Positions 15,683 through 24,244 of a stretch of 64,000 nt of DNA are shown piece by piece. The position numbers were made by a program, and so were the translations under genes. A model generated the notes under the pieces. The model had not been told where the DNA came from and ran no database searches. It saw only the letters and a program-made list of their open reading frames with translations. Numbering within the stretch: position 1 is the stretch's first letter; every line of letters begins with the position of its first letter. Origin of the DNA: Streptomyces sp. ADI95-17. Lineage in GTDB: Bacteria; Actinomycetota; Actinomycetes; Streptomycetales; Streptomycetaceae. The stretch spans positions 741,362 to 805,361 of the forward strand of contig NZ_ML123047.1 in NCBI RefSeq assembly GCF_003846175.1, in the 5' to 3' direction.

Positions 15683-18600
15683 TCACTTATTTGTGTTCTC
15701 CAACATGTCGCGTATTCCGATCTTGAGTAAGCGGAATTCATGTTCTATTTGTGATGGGGAAGCTCCAGACATTTTGGACTCCGCGTACCTTTCGATCTGC
15801 TCTGCGAGCGGGTTGACACTGTATCCGTCCGCCACCAGCATGTGAACTGAGGAGATCAGACTCTGTCCTGCTATCTGTGATTGTCCAGCTGTGGGAGCGG
15901 ATTTGATCATCTCGATGAGGACGGTGCCGAGGCGCTCTTCGCGTTTCTGTTGCTGAGCGGGGTCCTGGGCGAGTGGTGCCATGATGTTCATGCTGCCATC
16001 CATCCCAAGAATCGGATCCAATCCTGTAACGGTACCGGATTGAACCAGTGAATTCCTCATGGTGGTCGCACTTGGCACGCCATGCATGCGCCCTGTTTCC
16101 ACGGACTGCACGAGTCTGTGATTCCTCCTCATGGCGCGTATGAATATTTCCAGAGCTTTCTGTGCGGTCTTCGTGGTTCGTGTGGCGCGACTGCGCAAAA
16201 CTGTTTCGTTAAATTCTGAAGAGCTCAATGATTTCGCTATGTCTTGATCGGGTAAAGGTGTTCCGTATGCCTTTTGTGACTTCCTTCGCAAGTCTTCCGA
16301 TACGCTGAGTATGTCGACAATTTTTCCCTTTTTGTTCATTTTTTGCTTGGCGGCATAGGCGCCAACAGCATTGACTCTCCCGATCACTCCTACGGATGAA
16401 CTGCTTCGCTGGCTGTCTGGAGTGAATATCGAAACGGACTTTTCGATTGCCAGCACCTTTGCGCCGGGGCGAAAATATGCCATGACCATGGCTCTCTCGA
16501 AAGATGAAAGTTTGGTGAGAGAGTTTGCCCGTCCGCCTATCCAGCCGGAAATTGCCTTTGTTATTATCGGGCCGCGATCTTCGGTGAGTAAGAGGTGGGC
16601 AAAATATTCCTGCTCGACTTGCGCCAGGGCCGGAATGATGAGAAGTGCCAATTCTTGATCCTTGACGCTGATATTGCCTATGGTGATCGAGGGGTTGATC
16701 TTGGCGGTGATCGAACCGTCCTGTGACACCACCAGACTTGCGAGGCGGTACTGGCGACGCCAAATCCCTAGCCTTGCTTCCAGGGCTTTGTGGGACTTTC
16801 CTGACCCTACATATTTGGCAATTTTGGGTGTTAGGGAAGCTACTATTCGGTTGAGGTCTTCTTGTTTCTTTTGAGGGCTATCCTTTTCGCGGCTTTCATT
16901 TCCTTTATTCTTGGGATTGTTCTTGTTGTCTTTCTTTTTGAGTTTTTCCCAGAGGGCTTTTCCTTTCTTGGTGATGAAGCCGACGATTTTGTCAATGGCC
17001 CTGTTCACGGGGCGGGCGACGGCGTGGAAGACGCTCTTGACCTTGTTGGCGAGGGAGCCGATGCCGAGGAGTGAGGCGAGGAAGCCGATCAGCAGCGGGA
17101 CGCTGGCGGCGAGGGCGGTTTCGACCATCTTGGGGACGCCTGCCGAGCCGCCGTTGGCGATGGCGATGACCGCGTCCAGGACGGCGTTGACGAACTCCAC
17201 GATCTGGGCGCCCTGGTTCACGATGAACGTGACGATGTCGATGATTCCCTTGACCGCGCGGACGAACGCGGAGGCGGGGTTGAGGAGGGAGATGATCCAG
17301 GTGATGCCGGCGATGATGACGGTGGGGATCAGGTAGCTGGTGAGTTTTTCGAGGATGGTGGCCTTGAGGTCGCCGGCTTCCTCGGTGATTTCCTTGACGG
17401 CGCCTGCGGGGCCCTCGGTGGCGAGTTTCTTCGCGACGGGGACGGAGGACTCTACGGCGGTCATGGCCTGGTCGGGGATGCCCTTGCGGGTGATGCGGGC
17501 GCGGATGTTGGCCCAGGTCAGGCCGAGGAGGGAGCCGATGAGCTGGATGATGCCCTTGAGGTCGAACTTCTGGGGGAGTTCGAGGCCGGCCTTGACGGCG
17601 GTGCCGAGCAGCCAGGAGACGACGCCGGTCTTCAGGTGTTCGGCGATGTTGGTGATGAAGAGGTTGAGGCCGGCGCCGACCGCCTTGACCAGGTTGCCGA
17701 GGAACCCGATGGGGTCCTTGATGATCTTCATGATCGCGGAGGCGGCCTTGGCGAGGATGCCGAGGAGGAGGTTCTTGAGTTCGTTGATCGTCTTGATGAC
17801 GCCGACGATCGCGTCCTTCGCCTTGTCCACCAGGCCCTTGTTGGCCTCCTGGAGTTTCTTGATCTCCTCGTCGACCTTGTTCAGGGCAGCGGTGTACTTC
17901 TGGGCGAGGTCCTGGACGAGCTGTTCGGACTTCTCGTTGACCGTGGCTTCCAGGTCGTCGAACTTTCCCGCGAAGTCGGTGGCGGCTTCCTGGCCGAACT
18001 CGCGCAGGTCTGCGGGGAGTTTGTCCACCTCGGCCTTGAGTTCCGTTCGGCCCTTGGCGATGCGGGCCTTCGCCTTGCCGAGTTCGGCGCCGATGATGTC
18101 GGCCACCGACGAGATGACGGTCTGCATCTTCGCGACGTAGAGCTTGCGGGCCTCCTGGAAGAGGTCGTTGGCCTCCTTCGGCATGCCCATCAGCTTGTCC
18201 TTGGCCCACTTCGCGGGGCCGAACATGCTTGAGTAGCGCTTGTCCTTGTACTTCTTCATGCGGCGCTTGTGGTCGGCGGTGAACGCGTCCCGGGCCGCCT
18301 TCTCCCCCTGCGTGAACGCGGTGTCGACCTTCTTGTCCAGGTCGGAGAGGGTGGTCTCGACGTCCTTCTTCGTGCCGTCGTAGACCTTCTGGAGCTTGGC
18401 CGTTACCTCGGCGCGTTTCTTCTCGTCCTTGGACTTCGTCTCGCCCTTGCCGCCGTCGACCTGCTTGCCGGCGGAGGTGCGGGTCGCGGTGAGGGTGTTC
18501 ATGGCCTGGGCGCCGGAGGCCGCCGCCCCCGCCTTGGCGTTGGACAGTTGCTGGGCCTCGGCCGCCTTGCCCTTCGCGGGGGCCTTCGCCGAATCCGCCT

Positions 18601-19438
18601 CGGCGGTCTTCTTCGTGGAGAGGGCCTGGTCGAACTCGGGCTCGTTGCCCTTGGCCAGCTGGTCCTCGGTGACCTCGGCGTCCGCCATCGCCTGGTCATT
18701 GGCGGCCGGGCCCTGCGAGAAGTCGGTGACCGAGGCCGGCTGCTTCTCCGGTACCGCGTCGGCTGCCGAAGGTGCCCCCGGGTTGGCGGGCGGCTGGTCC
18801 GGGGACATCGGGGTGACCGGCTTGTCCTTGGCCGCCGCCGTGTCCGGCGGGGCCTTCGTCGCCGTGTCGATGTCCTTGGCCGAGGAGTCCTTGCCGTCCT
18901 TGACCTTGCCGTCGACCTCGTCCTTGATCTTGTCGGCCTTCCCCGACTTGGAGAACTTGTCCGCCTGGTCGAGGTTCTTCGGGGCCTGGGCGTCGATCGC
19001 CTTGTTCACCGCGTCGATGAACGCCTGCTTGTTGAACTCGCCCGGCTTCGCCGCGTTCATCTTCTCCGCGTTCGCCGCCTTGCCCTGCGCCTCCTTGTCG
19101 TCGGGCGGCGCGACCGCCGCGTCCTGCGCCGACTTCGACTCGGTGGCGGCGGGGGCGTGGTGGGCCAGGCGGATCTTCTTCGCCGCCACGTCGGACTTGA
19201 CCTTGCGGAAGCCGGGGGCCTGGGCGGGCGACGGCTTCACCGGGGCCGTGTAGCGCTGGGCGACGAGGCGGGAGACCGCGCTGTTCCCCGCCGCGCGTTG
19301 CAGGCGTTGCAGGGTGCGGGGATCAGGGGCCGGGCGGTCGCCGGGCGGGCGGTCGACGGGTGGGCGTTCCGGTGCCGTCGTCGTACGGGAGACGTCTGTA
19401 CGGGCAGCGGCGGGGCCCTTCTCCGGAACCGCCTTCAT
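15683..19438 (-). CDS. large CIS-associated polymorphic effector (DUF4157-type cargo architecture)
   Basis: 1251 residues from ATG 19438, which follows GGGGGGAGGG. Order: a disordered N-terminus with LQRLQRAAGNSAVSRLVAQR (43-62), the signature shared with DUF4157 proteins; a Lys/Ala/Asp-rich section; coiled coil (~310-545); a pre-toxin region with hydrophobic segments at ~543-573, ~698-728 and ~771-796 around the conserved DPIGFLGNL and FDLKGI; a Lys/Asn-rich linker (~829-860); RRQYRLASLVVSQ leading to KINPSI near 910; then a unique C-terminal domain (~917-1251). I see no nuclease, ADP-ribosyltransferase or protease motif in that domain. GC drops sharply from about 16,985 down, so the tip looks swapped in. 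Known: proteins of this layout are CIS cargo. Inferred: injected or intracellular toxin with the next gene as immunity. Confidence 0.8.
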   Translation of the reverse strand: MKAVPEKGPAAARTDVSRTTTAPERPPVDRPPGDRPAPDPRTLQRLQRAAGNSAVSRLVAQRYTAPVKPSPAQAPGFRKVKSDVAAKKIRLAHHAPAATESKSAQDAAVAPPDDKEAQGKAANAEKMNAAKPGEFNKQAFIDAVNKAIDAQAPKNLDQADKFSKSGKADKIKDEVDGKVKDGKDSSAKDIDTATKAPPDTAAAKDKPVTPMSPDQPPANPGAPSAADAVPEKQPASVTDFSQGPAANDQAMADAEVTEDQLAKGNEPEFDQALSTKKTAEADSAKAPAKGKAAEAQQLSNAKAGAAASGAQAMNTLTATRTSAGKQVDGGKGETKSKDEKKRAEVTAKLQKVYDGTKKDVETTLSDLDKKVDTAFTQGEKAARDAFTADHKRRMKKYKDKRYSSMFGPAKWAKDKLMGMPKEANDLFQEARKLYVAKMQTVISSVADIIGAELGKAKARIAKGRTELKAEVDKLPADLREFGQEAATDFAGKFDDLEATVNEKSEQLVQDLAQKYTAALNKVDEEIKKLQEANKGLVDKAKDAIVGVIKTINELKNLLLGILAKAASAIMKIIKDPIGFLGNLVKAVGAGLNLFITNIAEHLKTGVVSWLLGTAVKAGLELPQKFDLKGIIQLIGSLLGLTWANIRARITRKGIPDQAMTAVESSVPVAKKLATEGPAGAVKEITEEAGDLKATILEKLTSYLIPTVIIAGITWIISLLNPASAFVRAVKGIIDIVTFIVNQGAQIVEFVNAVLDAVIAIANGGSAGVPKMVETALAASVPLLIGFLASLLGIGSLANKVKSVFHAVARPVNRAIDKIVGFITKKGKALWEKLKKKDNKNNPKNKGNESREKDSPQKKQEDLNRIVASLTPKIAKYVGSGKSHKALEARLGIWRRQYRLASLVVSQDGSITAKINPSITIGNISVKDQELALLIIPALAQVEQEYFAHLLLTEDRGPIITKAISGWIGGRANSLTKLSSFERAMVMAYFRPGAKVLAIEKSVSIFTPDSQRSSSSVGVIGRVNAVGAYAAKQKMNKKGKIVDILSVSEDLRRKSQKAYGTPLPDQDIAKSLSSSEFNETVLRSRATRTTKTAQKALEIFIRAMRRNHRLVQSVETGRMHGVPSATTMRNSLVQSGTVTGLDPILGMDGSMNIMAPLAQDPAQQQKREERLGTVLIEMIKSAPTAGQSQIAGQSLISSVHMLVADGYSVNPLAEQIERYAESKMSGASPSQIEHEFRLLKIGIRDMLENTNK

Positions 19439-19756
19439 CCGCCCTCCCCCCGGCCGCACACGCTCCTGACCGCGCCTGATCCCTGGCCGCGCCTGGTCCC
19501 CGACCGCACACGCTCCCGACCGCACACGCTCCCGACCGCGCATGGTCCTGTCGCCGTCCCAGGGTGTGCGCGACACCCGCGCGGTACGCAGGGCAGGCGC
19601 ACCGCGGTCGGGGGCAGCGCACGGCGGTACGTACAGCGCGACGGCATTGCCTGATCGGGCAGGGGCCGGTGCACGGGCGGGCGGCCGTGTGTCCGTTCCC
19701 GGTGATCGCCGGTCTCGCGAGAATTGCGGGCGTTCCCCGGCCAAGGAGAGACTCAC
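19439..19756 (+). promoter_or_regulatory. divergent promoter region between effector and sheath operon, with direct repeats
   Basis: The 318 bp between the divergent effector and sheath genes must carry both promoters. The element CCGCACACGCT occurs at 19454-19464, 19504-19514 and 19520-19530, the last two 16 bp apart, with related CCGCGCCTGRT copies between them. This could be a regulator-binding array or simple repeat expansion. AAGGAGAG just before 19757 is the sheath ribosome-binding site. Confidence 0.4.
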
Positions 19757-21307
19757 ATGCCGTCGTACCTGTCCCCGGGCGTCTACGTCGAAGAGATCGA
19801 GTCCGGATCCCGGCCGATCGAAGGGGTGGGCACCTCGGTCGCCGCCTTCGTCGGCTTCGCCCGCAAGGGCCCGTTCGACGAGCCGACGCTGATCACCAAC
19901 TGGAGCCAGTTCGCCAGCACGTTCGGTGACTTCGTCGACGGTACGTATCTGGCGTCCGCCGTGTACGGGTTCTTCGCCAACGGTGGCGGCGTCTGCTACG
20001 TGGTGCGCATCGACGACGGCACCGAGCCGCAGGCAGAAGGGGACGACGAACGGAGCGCCGGGCAGCTGCCCGCCGGTTCGGAGACGCAGATCGGGCCGTA
20101 CGCGGTGAAGCCCCGCCCCGGGGCGGCCGGCGAGATCACCGTCGAGGTCACCGAGGTGGAGGGGGACGATCCGCCCTCCGACGTCTTCCAGCTGATCGTG
20201 AAGCGCGACGGGCAGGTCGCGGAGACGTACCCGAGCGTCACGACCAAGCGCAGCAAGGAGAACGTCGCCACCCGGGTCAACGCCAAGTCCGAGCTCATCG
20301 AGATACGCGAGACCGGGCGCGGCGCCGCCCCGGCCAGGCCCGGGCCGCAGAGCGTGACGCTGGCTCCCGCCGCGCCCGCCTCTCCCGACGCCGGGGCGCT
20401 GACCCCCGAGCTGTACGTCGGCGACCCCGACCGCCGCACCGGGCTCGGTGGGCTCGAAGCGGTCGAAGAGGTCACGACCATCGCCGTGCCGGACCTGATG
20501 AGCGCGTACGAACGCGGGCTGCTGGACCTGGAGTCGGTGATCGCCGTGCAGCAGGGGCTCATCAGCCACTGCGAGTTGATGGGCGACCGGGTCGCCATTC
20601 TCGACCCGCCGCCGGGACTGAGCCCGCAGCAGATCCGCGCCTGGCGCACCGACCGGGCCAACTTCGACTCCAAGTACGCCACGCTCTACTACCCCTGGAT
20701 CCGGGTCGCCGACCCCTCGTCCGGGCGCGCCCGGCTCGTCCCGCCGAGCGGCCACATCGCCGGAGTCTGGGCCCGCAACGACGAGTCGCGCGGGGTGCAC
20801 AAGGCCCCCGCCAACGAGGTCGTACGCGGTGCGGTCGCCCTGCAGACCCAGCTGACCAAGGGCGAACACGATCTGCTCAACCCGATCGGGCTGAACTGCA
20901 TCCGGTCCTTCCCCGGGCGCGGCATCCGGGTCTGGGGCGCGCGCACGCTGGCCTCCGACCCGGCCTGGCGCTATCTGAACGTCCGGCGCCTCTTCAACTA
21001 CCTGGAGGAGTCGATCCTCGCCGGTACGCAGTGGGTCGTCTTCGAACCGAACGACGACGCCCTGTGGGCCCGTATCCGGCGCACCGTCTCGGCGTTCCTG
21101 GTCAACGAGTGGCGCAAGGGGGCGCTGTTCGGGCTCACCCCGGAAGAGGCGTTCTACGTCAAGTGTGACCGCGAGACCAACCCGCCGGAGAGCATCGACG
21201 CAGGTCAGGTCATCTGCGAGATCGGGGTGGCACCGGTCAGGCCGGCCGAGTTCGTCGTCTTCCGCCTCTCCCAGCTGACCGGGGGCACCGGCGGCGTCGA
21301 CGAGTAG
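19757..21307 (+). CDS. contractile tail sheath protein
   Basis: A 516-residue sheath subunit, the outer contractile tube of the particle. The N-terminus YLSPGVYVEEIESGSRPIEG is the classic phage/CIS sheath start. The C-terminal half has the conserved GIRVWGARTLASD, the handshake region WRYLNVRRLFNYLEESI, and the ending CEIGVAPVRPAEFVVFRLSQ. A central insertion (~100-230) holds variable beta material and an Ala/Pro linker. ATG 19757 follows AAGGAGAG; the upstream in-frame ATG 19724 is rejected. It is the first gene of the structural operon. Confidence 0.97.
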   Translation: MPSYLSPGVYVEEIESGSRPIEGVGTSVAAFVGFARKGPFDEPTLITNWSQFASTFGDFVDGTYLASAVYGFFANGGGVCYVVRIDDGTEPQAEGDDERSAGQLPAGSETQIGPYAVKPRPGAAGEITVEVTEVEGDDPPSDVFQLIVKRDGQVAETYPSVTTKRSKENVATRVNAKSELIEIRETGRGAAPARPGPQSVTLAPAAPASPDAGALTPELYVGDPDRRTGLGGLEAVEEVTTIAVPDLMSAYERGLLDLESVIAVQQGLISHCELMGDRVAILDPPPGLSPQQIRAWRTDRANFDSKYATLYYPWIRVADPSSGRARLVPPSGHIAGVWARNDESRGVHKAPANEVVRGAVALQTQLTKGEHDLLNPIGLNCIRSFPGRGIRVWGARTLASDPAWRYLNVRRLFNYLEESILAGTQWVVFEPNDDALWARIRRTVSAFLVNEWRKGALFGLTPEEAFYVKCDRETNPPESIDAGQVICEIGVAPVRPAEFVVFRLSQLTGGTGGVDE

Positions 21308-21361
21308 CGCGGCCCGGTCCCCTAGGTCCACCAAGCGGTAAGAGCCGTAAAGGAGCCTGTT

Positions 21362-21805
21362 GTGCCACTTCCCGATCTCGACAGCACCGTCGGAGCCTCC
21401 TTCGGCCTCGAATTCGACAGCGTCGTCATCAAGCAGATCACTGAGGTCAGTGGTCTGAAGATGGAGCAGGACGTCATCGAGCTGAAGCAGAACACCGCCG
21501 ACGGCCGCTACGCCATCAAGAAGCTCCCCGGCAGGCCGAAGGCCGGTGAGGTGACCGTGACCCGCGGTCTCACCGAGGACAACAGCTTCGAACGGTGGAT
21601 CAAGGACTCCCGGTTCGGCCGGATGACCGCGGCCCGCCGCAACGGCGCGGTCATCGTGTACGACCACGAGGGCATCGCCATCAAGCGCTACAAGCTCATC
21701 AACGCCTGGCCGAAGTCCCTGGAGATCGGCACCCTCAAGGCCGGTGACACCTCGGTCCTCACGGAGAAGCTCGCGATCACGTACGAGAGCATGGAACTCG
21801 ACTGA
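21362..21805 (+). CDS. inner tube protein 1 (gp19/Hcp-like)
   Basis: A 147-residue tail tube subunit that would form the inner tube inside the sheath. The layout matches T4 gp19-type proteins: FGLEFDSVVIKQITEVSGLK at the start, a central VTVTRGLTEDNSFERWI, and a C-terminal LAITYESMELD. GTG 21362 follows AAGGAG. The stop overlaps the next gene's ATG by one base (TGATG). Confidence 0.95.
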   Translation: MPLPDLDSTVGASFGLEFDSVVIKQITEVSGLKMEQDVIELKQNTADGRYAIKKLPGRPKAGEVTVTRGLTEDNSFERWIKDSRFGRMTAARRNGAVIVYDHEGIAIKRYKLINAWPKSLEIGTLKAGDTSVLTEKLAITYESMELD

Positions 21806-22263
21806 TGCGACGTACGACATCGGCGGACGCCCTCGAACGCTCGGACCCGAACGCCCCGGCCGCCGGGACCGGGCGGTCCGGGCAACGGGAGCCGCTCCGT
21901 ACCGAGTTCACCTTCGAGCTGCCGCGCGGGTACGTCGACGAGACGGGCGCCGTGCACCACACGGGCGTCATGCGGCTCGCGACCGCGCGCGACGAACTCG
22001 TGCCGCTGCGGGACGACCGGGTGCGCGAGAACTCCGCGTACCTCTCGGTCGTGCTCATCGCCAGGGTCGTCACCCGGATCGGCACGATCGACGACATCCA
22101 CCCCGGCATCATCGAGGACCTCTTCGCCTCCGACCTGGCCTTTCTCCAGGACTTCTACCGGCGGATCAACGCCGAGGGGCACACCCGCGCCGCCGTCTCC
22201 TGCCCGGCCTGCAAGGAGGAGTTCGCGGTGAATCTCGCCGGTGGCCGCCTGGGGGAATCGTGA
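21805..22263 (+). CDS. tail assembly chaperone-like protein with C-terminal CxxC
   Basis: A 152-residue protein sitting where phages encode tail assembly chaperones, between tube and tape measure. The core FTFELPRGYVDETGAVHHTG and the following helices resemble the TAC/gp41-like family. A CPACKEEF motif near the C-terminus gives one CxxC pair; with no second pair in this chain it might form a shared metal site or dimer. The stop overlaps the DUF6760 GTG (GTGA). Role by position and similarity: chaperone for tube/ruler assembly. Confidence 0.7.
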   Translation: MRRTTSADALERSDPNAPAAGTGRSGQREPLRTEFTFELPRGYVDETGAVHHTGVMRLATARDELVPLRDDRVRENSAYLSVVLIARVVTRIGTIDDIHPGIIEDLFASDLAFLQDFYRRINAEGHTRAAVSCPACKEEFAVNLAGGRLGES

Positions 22264-22403
22264 CGTACGCGGCCGACCTGCTCTACGAGGAGGTCGCGTA
22301 CCTCGCTTATCACTTCCACTGGCCGCTCGATGAGCTGCTGGACCTGGAACACCCGGAACGACTGAGGTTCGTCGCACAGATCGCTCGCCTCAACGGGCAG
22401 TAG
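22260..22403 (+). CDS. DUF6760 family small CIS protein
   Basis: A 47-residue helical protein (YAADLLYEEVAYLAYHFHWP) with the LDLEHPER segment characteristic of the small DUF6760 proteins found in actinobacterial CIS operons. GTG 22260 follows GGGGGAA and overlaps the previous stop. In phages the matching position holds the second assembly-chaperone product, so it may play that part; this is inference. Confidence 0.75.
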   Translation: MTYAADLLYEEVAYLAYHFHWPLDELLDLEHPERLRFVAQIARLNGQ

Positions 22404-22432
22404 CGAACAGCGCAGGGAGGGCGGGAGAATCC

Positions 22433-24178
22433 ATGGGCCTGATGTCCTGGCTGCGCGGCGGCGGGCGTACGGAGACGAGTGCGGGTACGGGGGCAGGCGG
22501 CGCTGGTTACGCTCCGGCGGCGGCGCCGCGCGAGCGGGTCGATCCGGCCGAACTGCCGCCCATTCAGCGGATGTTGGGTGGTCAGGATCTGGTCATCGAT
22601 CCGTCCGGGTTCCAGGGGTCGCTCGCCACCCGGCAGGACACCTCGCTCGGCACTCCCCTCGGGCATCTGGTCAGCCCGGACGCGCCCACCGGACTGGTGC
22701 ACGGGATCACCGCCCCGGCTCCGGCGGAGAGCCCGTCGCCGGTGCAGCGGTCCGCGGAGCGGCCGGGGGAGGTGTCGGTCCGGACCGGGTACGTGCCTCT
22801 GCCCCGGCCCATGCCTGTGCAGCGTGCTGCCGCGAGCGGTGCGCCCGCGATGACGTCGGCTGGTGAGTCGGCCGTGGCGGGCCTGCCGGTACGCCAGTTG
22901 GTGGGTGAGCAGCCTCTCGTAGCGGCCTCGGCTCCGGAACCGGCGGCGGAGGCGTCCTCCGGCCCGGCCGTTCAGCGGTCTGCGCTGCCGTCTTCCCCGG
23001 ACCGGCCCCGGCGGGCGCCCGGTCTCGGGGCACCCATGTCCGCACTGCCGCCCACCGCACAGCGGCAGGCCGCCCACGCCGCCCCGGAGGCGGAAGCGGC
23101 AGCCGGGAGCTATGAGGCCGCTGCGGCTCCCGAGGCCTCGGAGGTCCGCGAGGCCCCCGAGGCTCCCTCCGCGTCGTCCGGAGTTCCGGAGCCTGCCCCC
23201 GACACCAGTGGGGCCACCGCTCCGTTGCTCGGAGACTCCCCACTACTCCCCGCCGCGTCCGAGCCCGTACCGGCGGCACCCGCGCCGGCGGTGCAGCGGT
23301 CCTCCGCCGTGTCCTTTCCGGGCCCGCTCGCACCGCCCCGGACATCCGACCCGGTCGCGCCGCTGCTCGCCGAGCGGCCCGTGGCGCTCCAGGCCGGGCC
23401 GGGCGGCGGTGTGGGCGCCGTACAGCGTTCGGCCGTGGACGGGGCGGAGGCAGAGACGGCAGGGGTTCCGTCGGCCGGCACGGGGGCGAGGCCCGGTCCG
23501 TCGTCGTACTCGCCGCCGTCCGCCTCGCCGTCCGCTCCGCCGGATTCCGTTCCGGTGCGCTGGACCTCGGACCGGGCGGGCGTGCCCTCGGTGACGCCGG
23601 CCGCGTCCCTGCCGGCGGCGTTGCAACGTACGGCTACGGCTACGGCCACGGCCCCGGGGGAGGCGGCGCGTACGTCGTATCCGTCTCGTCCCGCCCTACA
23701 GCGTCAGGCAGTTGGCGGGCCGCCGGTGCCGCGTTCGTTGCCGGGTTCCGGTAGTCGTTCCGCACCGGCCGCCGCTTCTGCCCCTTCCGTGACCTCGACC
23801 TCCTTCACCACCGCCGGTTCGGCCGCCGTGGCCGCCGGAGTCGCTCAGCGGATGGCGGACGGCAGCGTCGTCTTCGGGTCGCCGCCGCCCTCGTACTCGG
23901 CGGCCGTCGTCCAGCGCGAGACGGAGAGCGAGGAGCCGCCGCCTCCGGATCCGCCCCAGGACGCCGCGCCGGAACCCGAGCCGGAACCGGAACCCGGGCC
24001 AACGGCCGAGGCCCACGGCGCGCCCGGCGCTTCCGGGGCCGCCCCCGCCCACGGAGGAGCGCCCGTCGTCAGCGACGAACTGGTACGCGCCCTGTACGCG
24101 CCGCTCAGCAGGCTCTTCAAGGCGGATCTGCGGCTGGAACGCGAACGTGCGGGCTTCCTCATCAACACCAGGCACTGA
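22433..24178 (+). CDS. long disordered Ala/Pro/Ser-rich CIS protein in the tape-measure position
   Basis: A 581-residue protein: a short N-terminal motif (MGLMSWLRGGG), a conserved block ELPPIQRMLGGQDLVIDPSG, then ~430 residues of Ala/Pro/Ser/Val sequence holding about ten hydrophobic-Gln-Arg motifs (VQRS, VQRA, LQRT, AQRQ), an acidic Pro/Glu stretch, and a conserved helix at the C-terminus (RALYAPLSRLFKADLRLERERAG). Related Streptomyces genes are sometimes called 'syndecan'. It follows the chaperone-like genes, where a tape-measure protein is expected, yet it is not predicted helical. It may be the ruler, a cargo adaptor, or both; none is proven. Confidence 0.7.
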   Translation: MGLMSWLRGGGRTETSAGTGAGGAGYAPAAAPRERVDPAELPPIQRMLGGQDLVIDPSGFQGSLATRQDTSLGTPLGHLVSPDAPTGLVHGITAPAPAESPSPVQRSAERPGEVSVRTGYVPLPRPMPVQRAAASGAPAMTSAGESAVAGLPVRQLVGEQPLVAASAPEPAAEASSGPAVQRSALPSSPDRPRRAPGLGAPMSALPPTAQRQAAHAAPEAEAAAGSYEAAAAPEASEVREAPEAPSASSGVPEPAPDTSGATAPLLGDSPLLPAASEPVPAAPAPAVQRSSAVSFPGPLAPPRTSDPVAPLLAERPVALQAGPGGGVGAVQRSAVDGAEAETAGVPSAGTGARPGPSSYSPPSASPSAPPDSVPVRWTSDRAGVPSVTPAASLPAALQRTATATATAPGEAARTSYPSRPALQRQAVGGPPVPRSLPGSGSRSAPAAASAPSVTSTSFTTAGSAAVAAGVAQRMADGSVVFGSPPPSYSAAVVQRETESEEPPPPDPPQDAAPEPEPEPEPGPTAEAHGAPGASGAAPAHGGAPVVSDELVRALYAPLSRLFKADLRLERERAGFLINTRH

Positions 24179-24235
24179 GAACGAGGCAACACCAGGCACT
24201 GAGAACGAGACAAGACCAGGCACTGAGAACGAGAG
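24164..24235 (+). repeat. 24-bp tandem repeat, three copies
   Basis: Three head-to-tail 24-bp units (24164-24187, 24188-24211, 24212-24235). The first unit encodes the last codons and stop of the disordered CIS protein; the next two repeat that 3' end in the intergenic gap. The last copy runs into GAGAGG, which serves as the ribosome-binding site of the next gene. Confidence 0.9.
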
Positions 24236-24244
24236 GTACGGACC

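Noticed and set aside
15683..16690. Known toxin motif (nuclease HNH, ADP-ribosyltransferase, deaminase, peptidase) in the effector tip
   Set aside because: I looked for conserved His/Asn, Arg-Ser-Glu, HxE/CxxC and HExxH patterns and saw no convincing set.
19439..21820. Upstream part of a 2045-codon minus frame continuing from the effector
   Set aside because: It runs antisense through the sheath and tube genes. The effector has a strong ribosome-binding site and a family-typical start at 19438.
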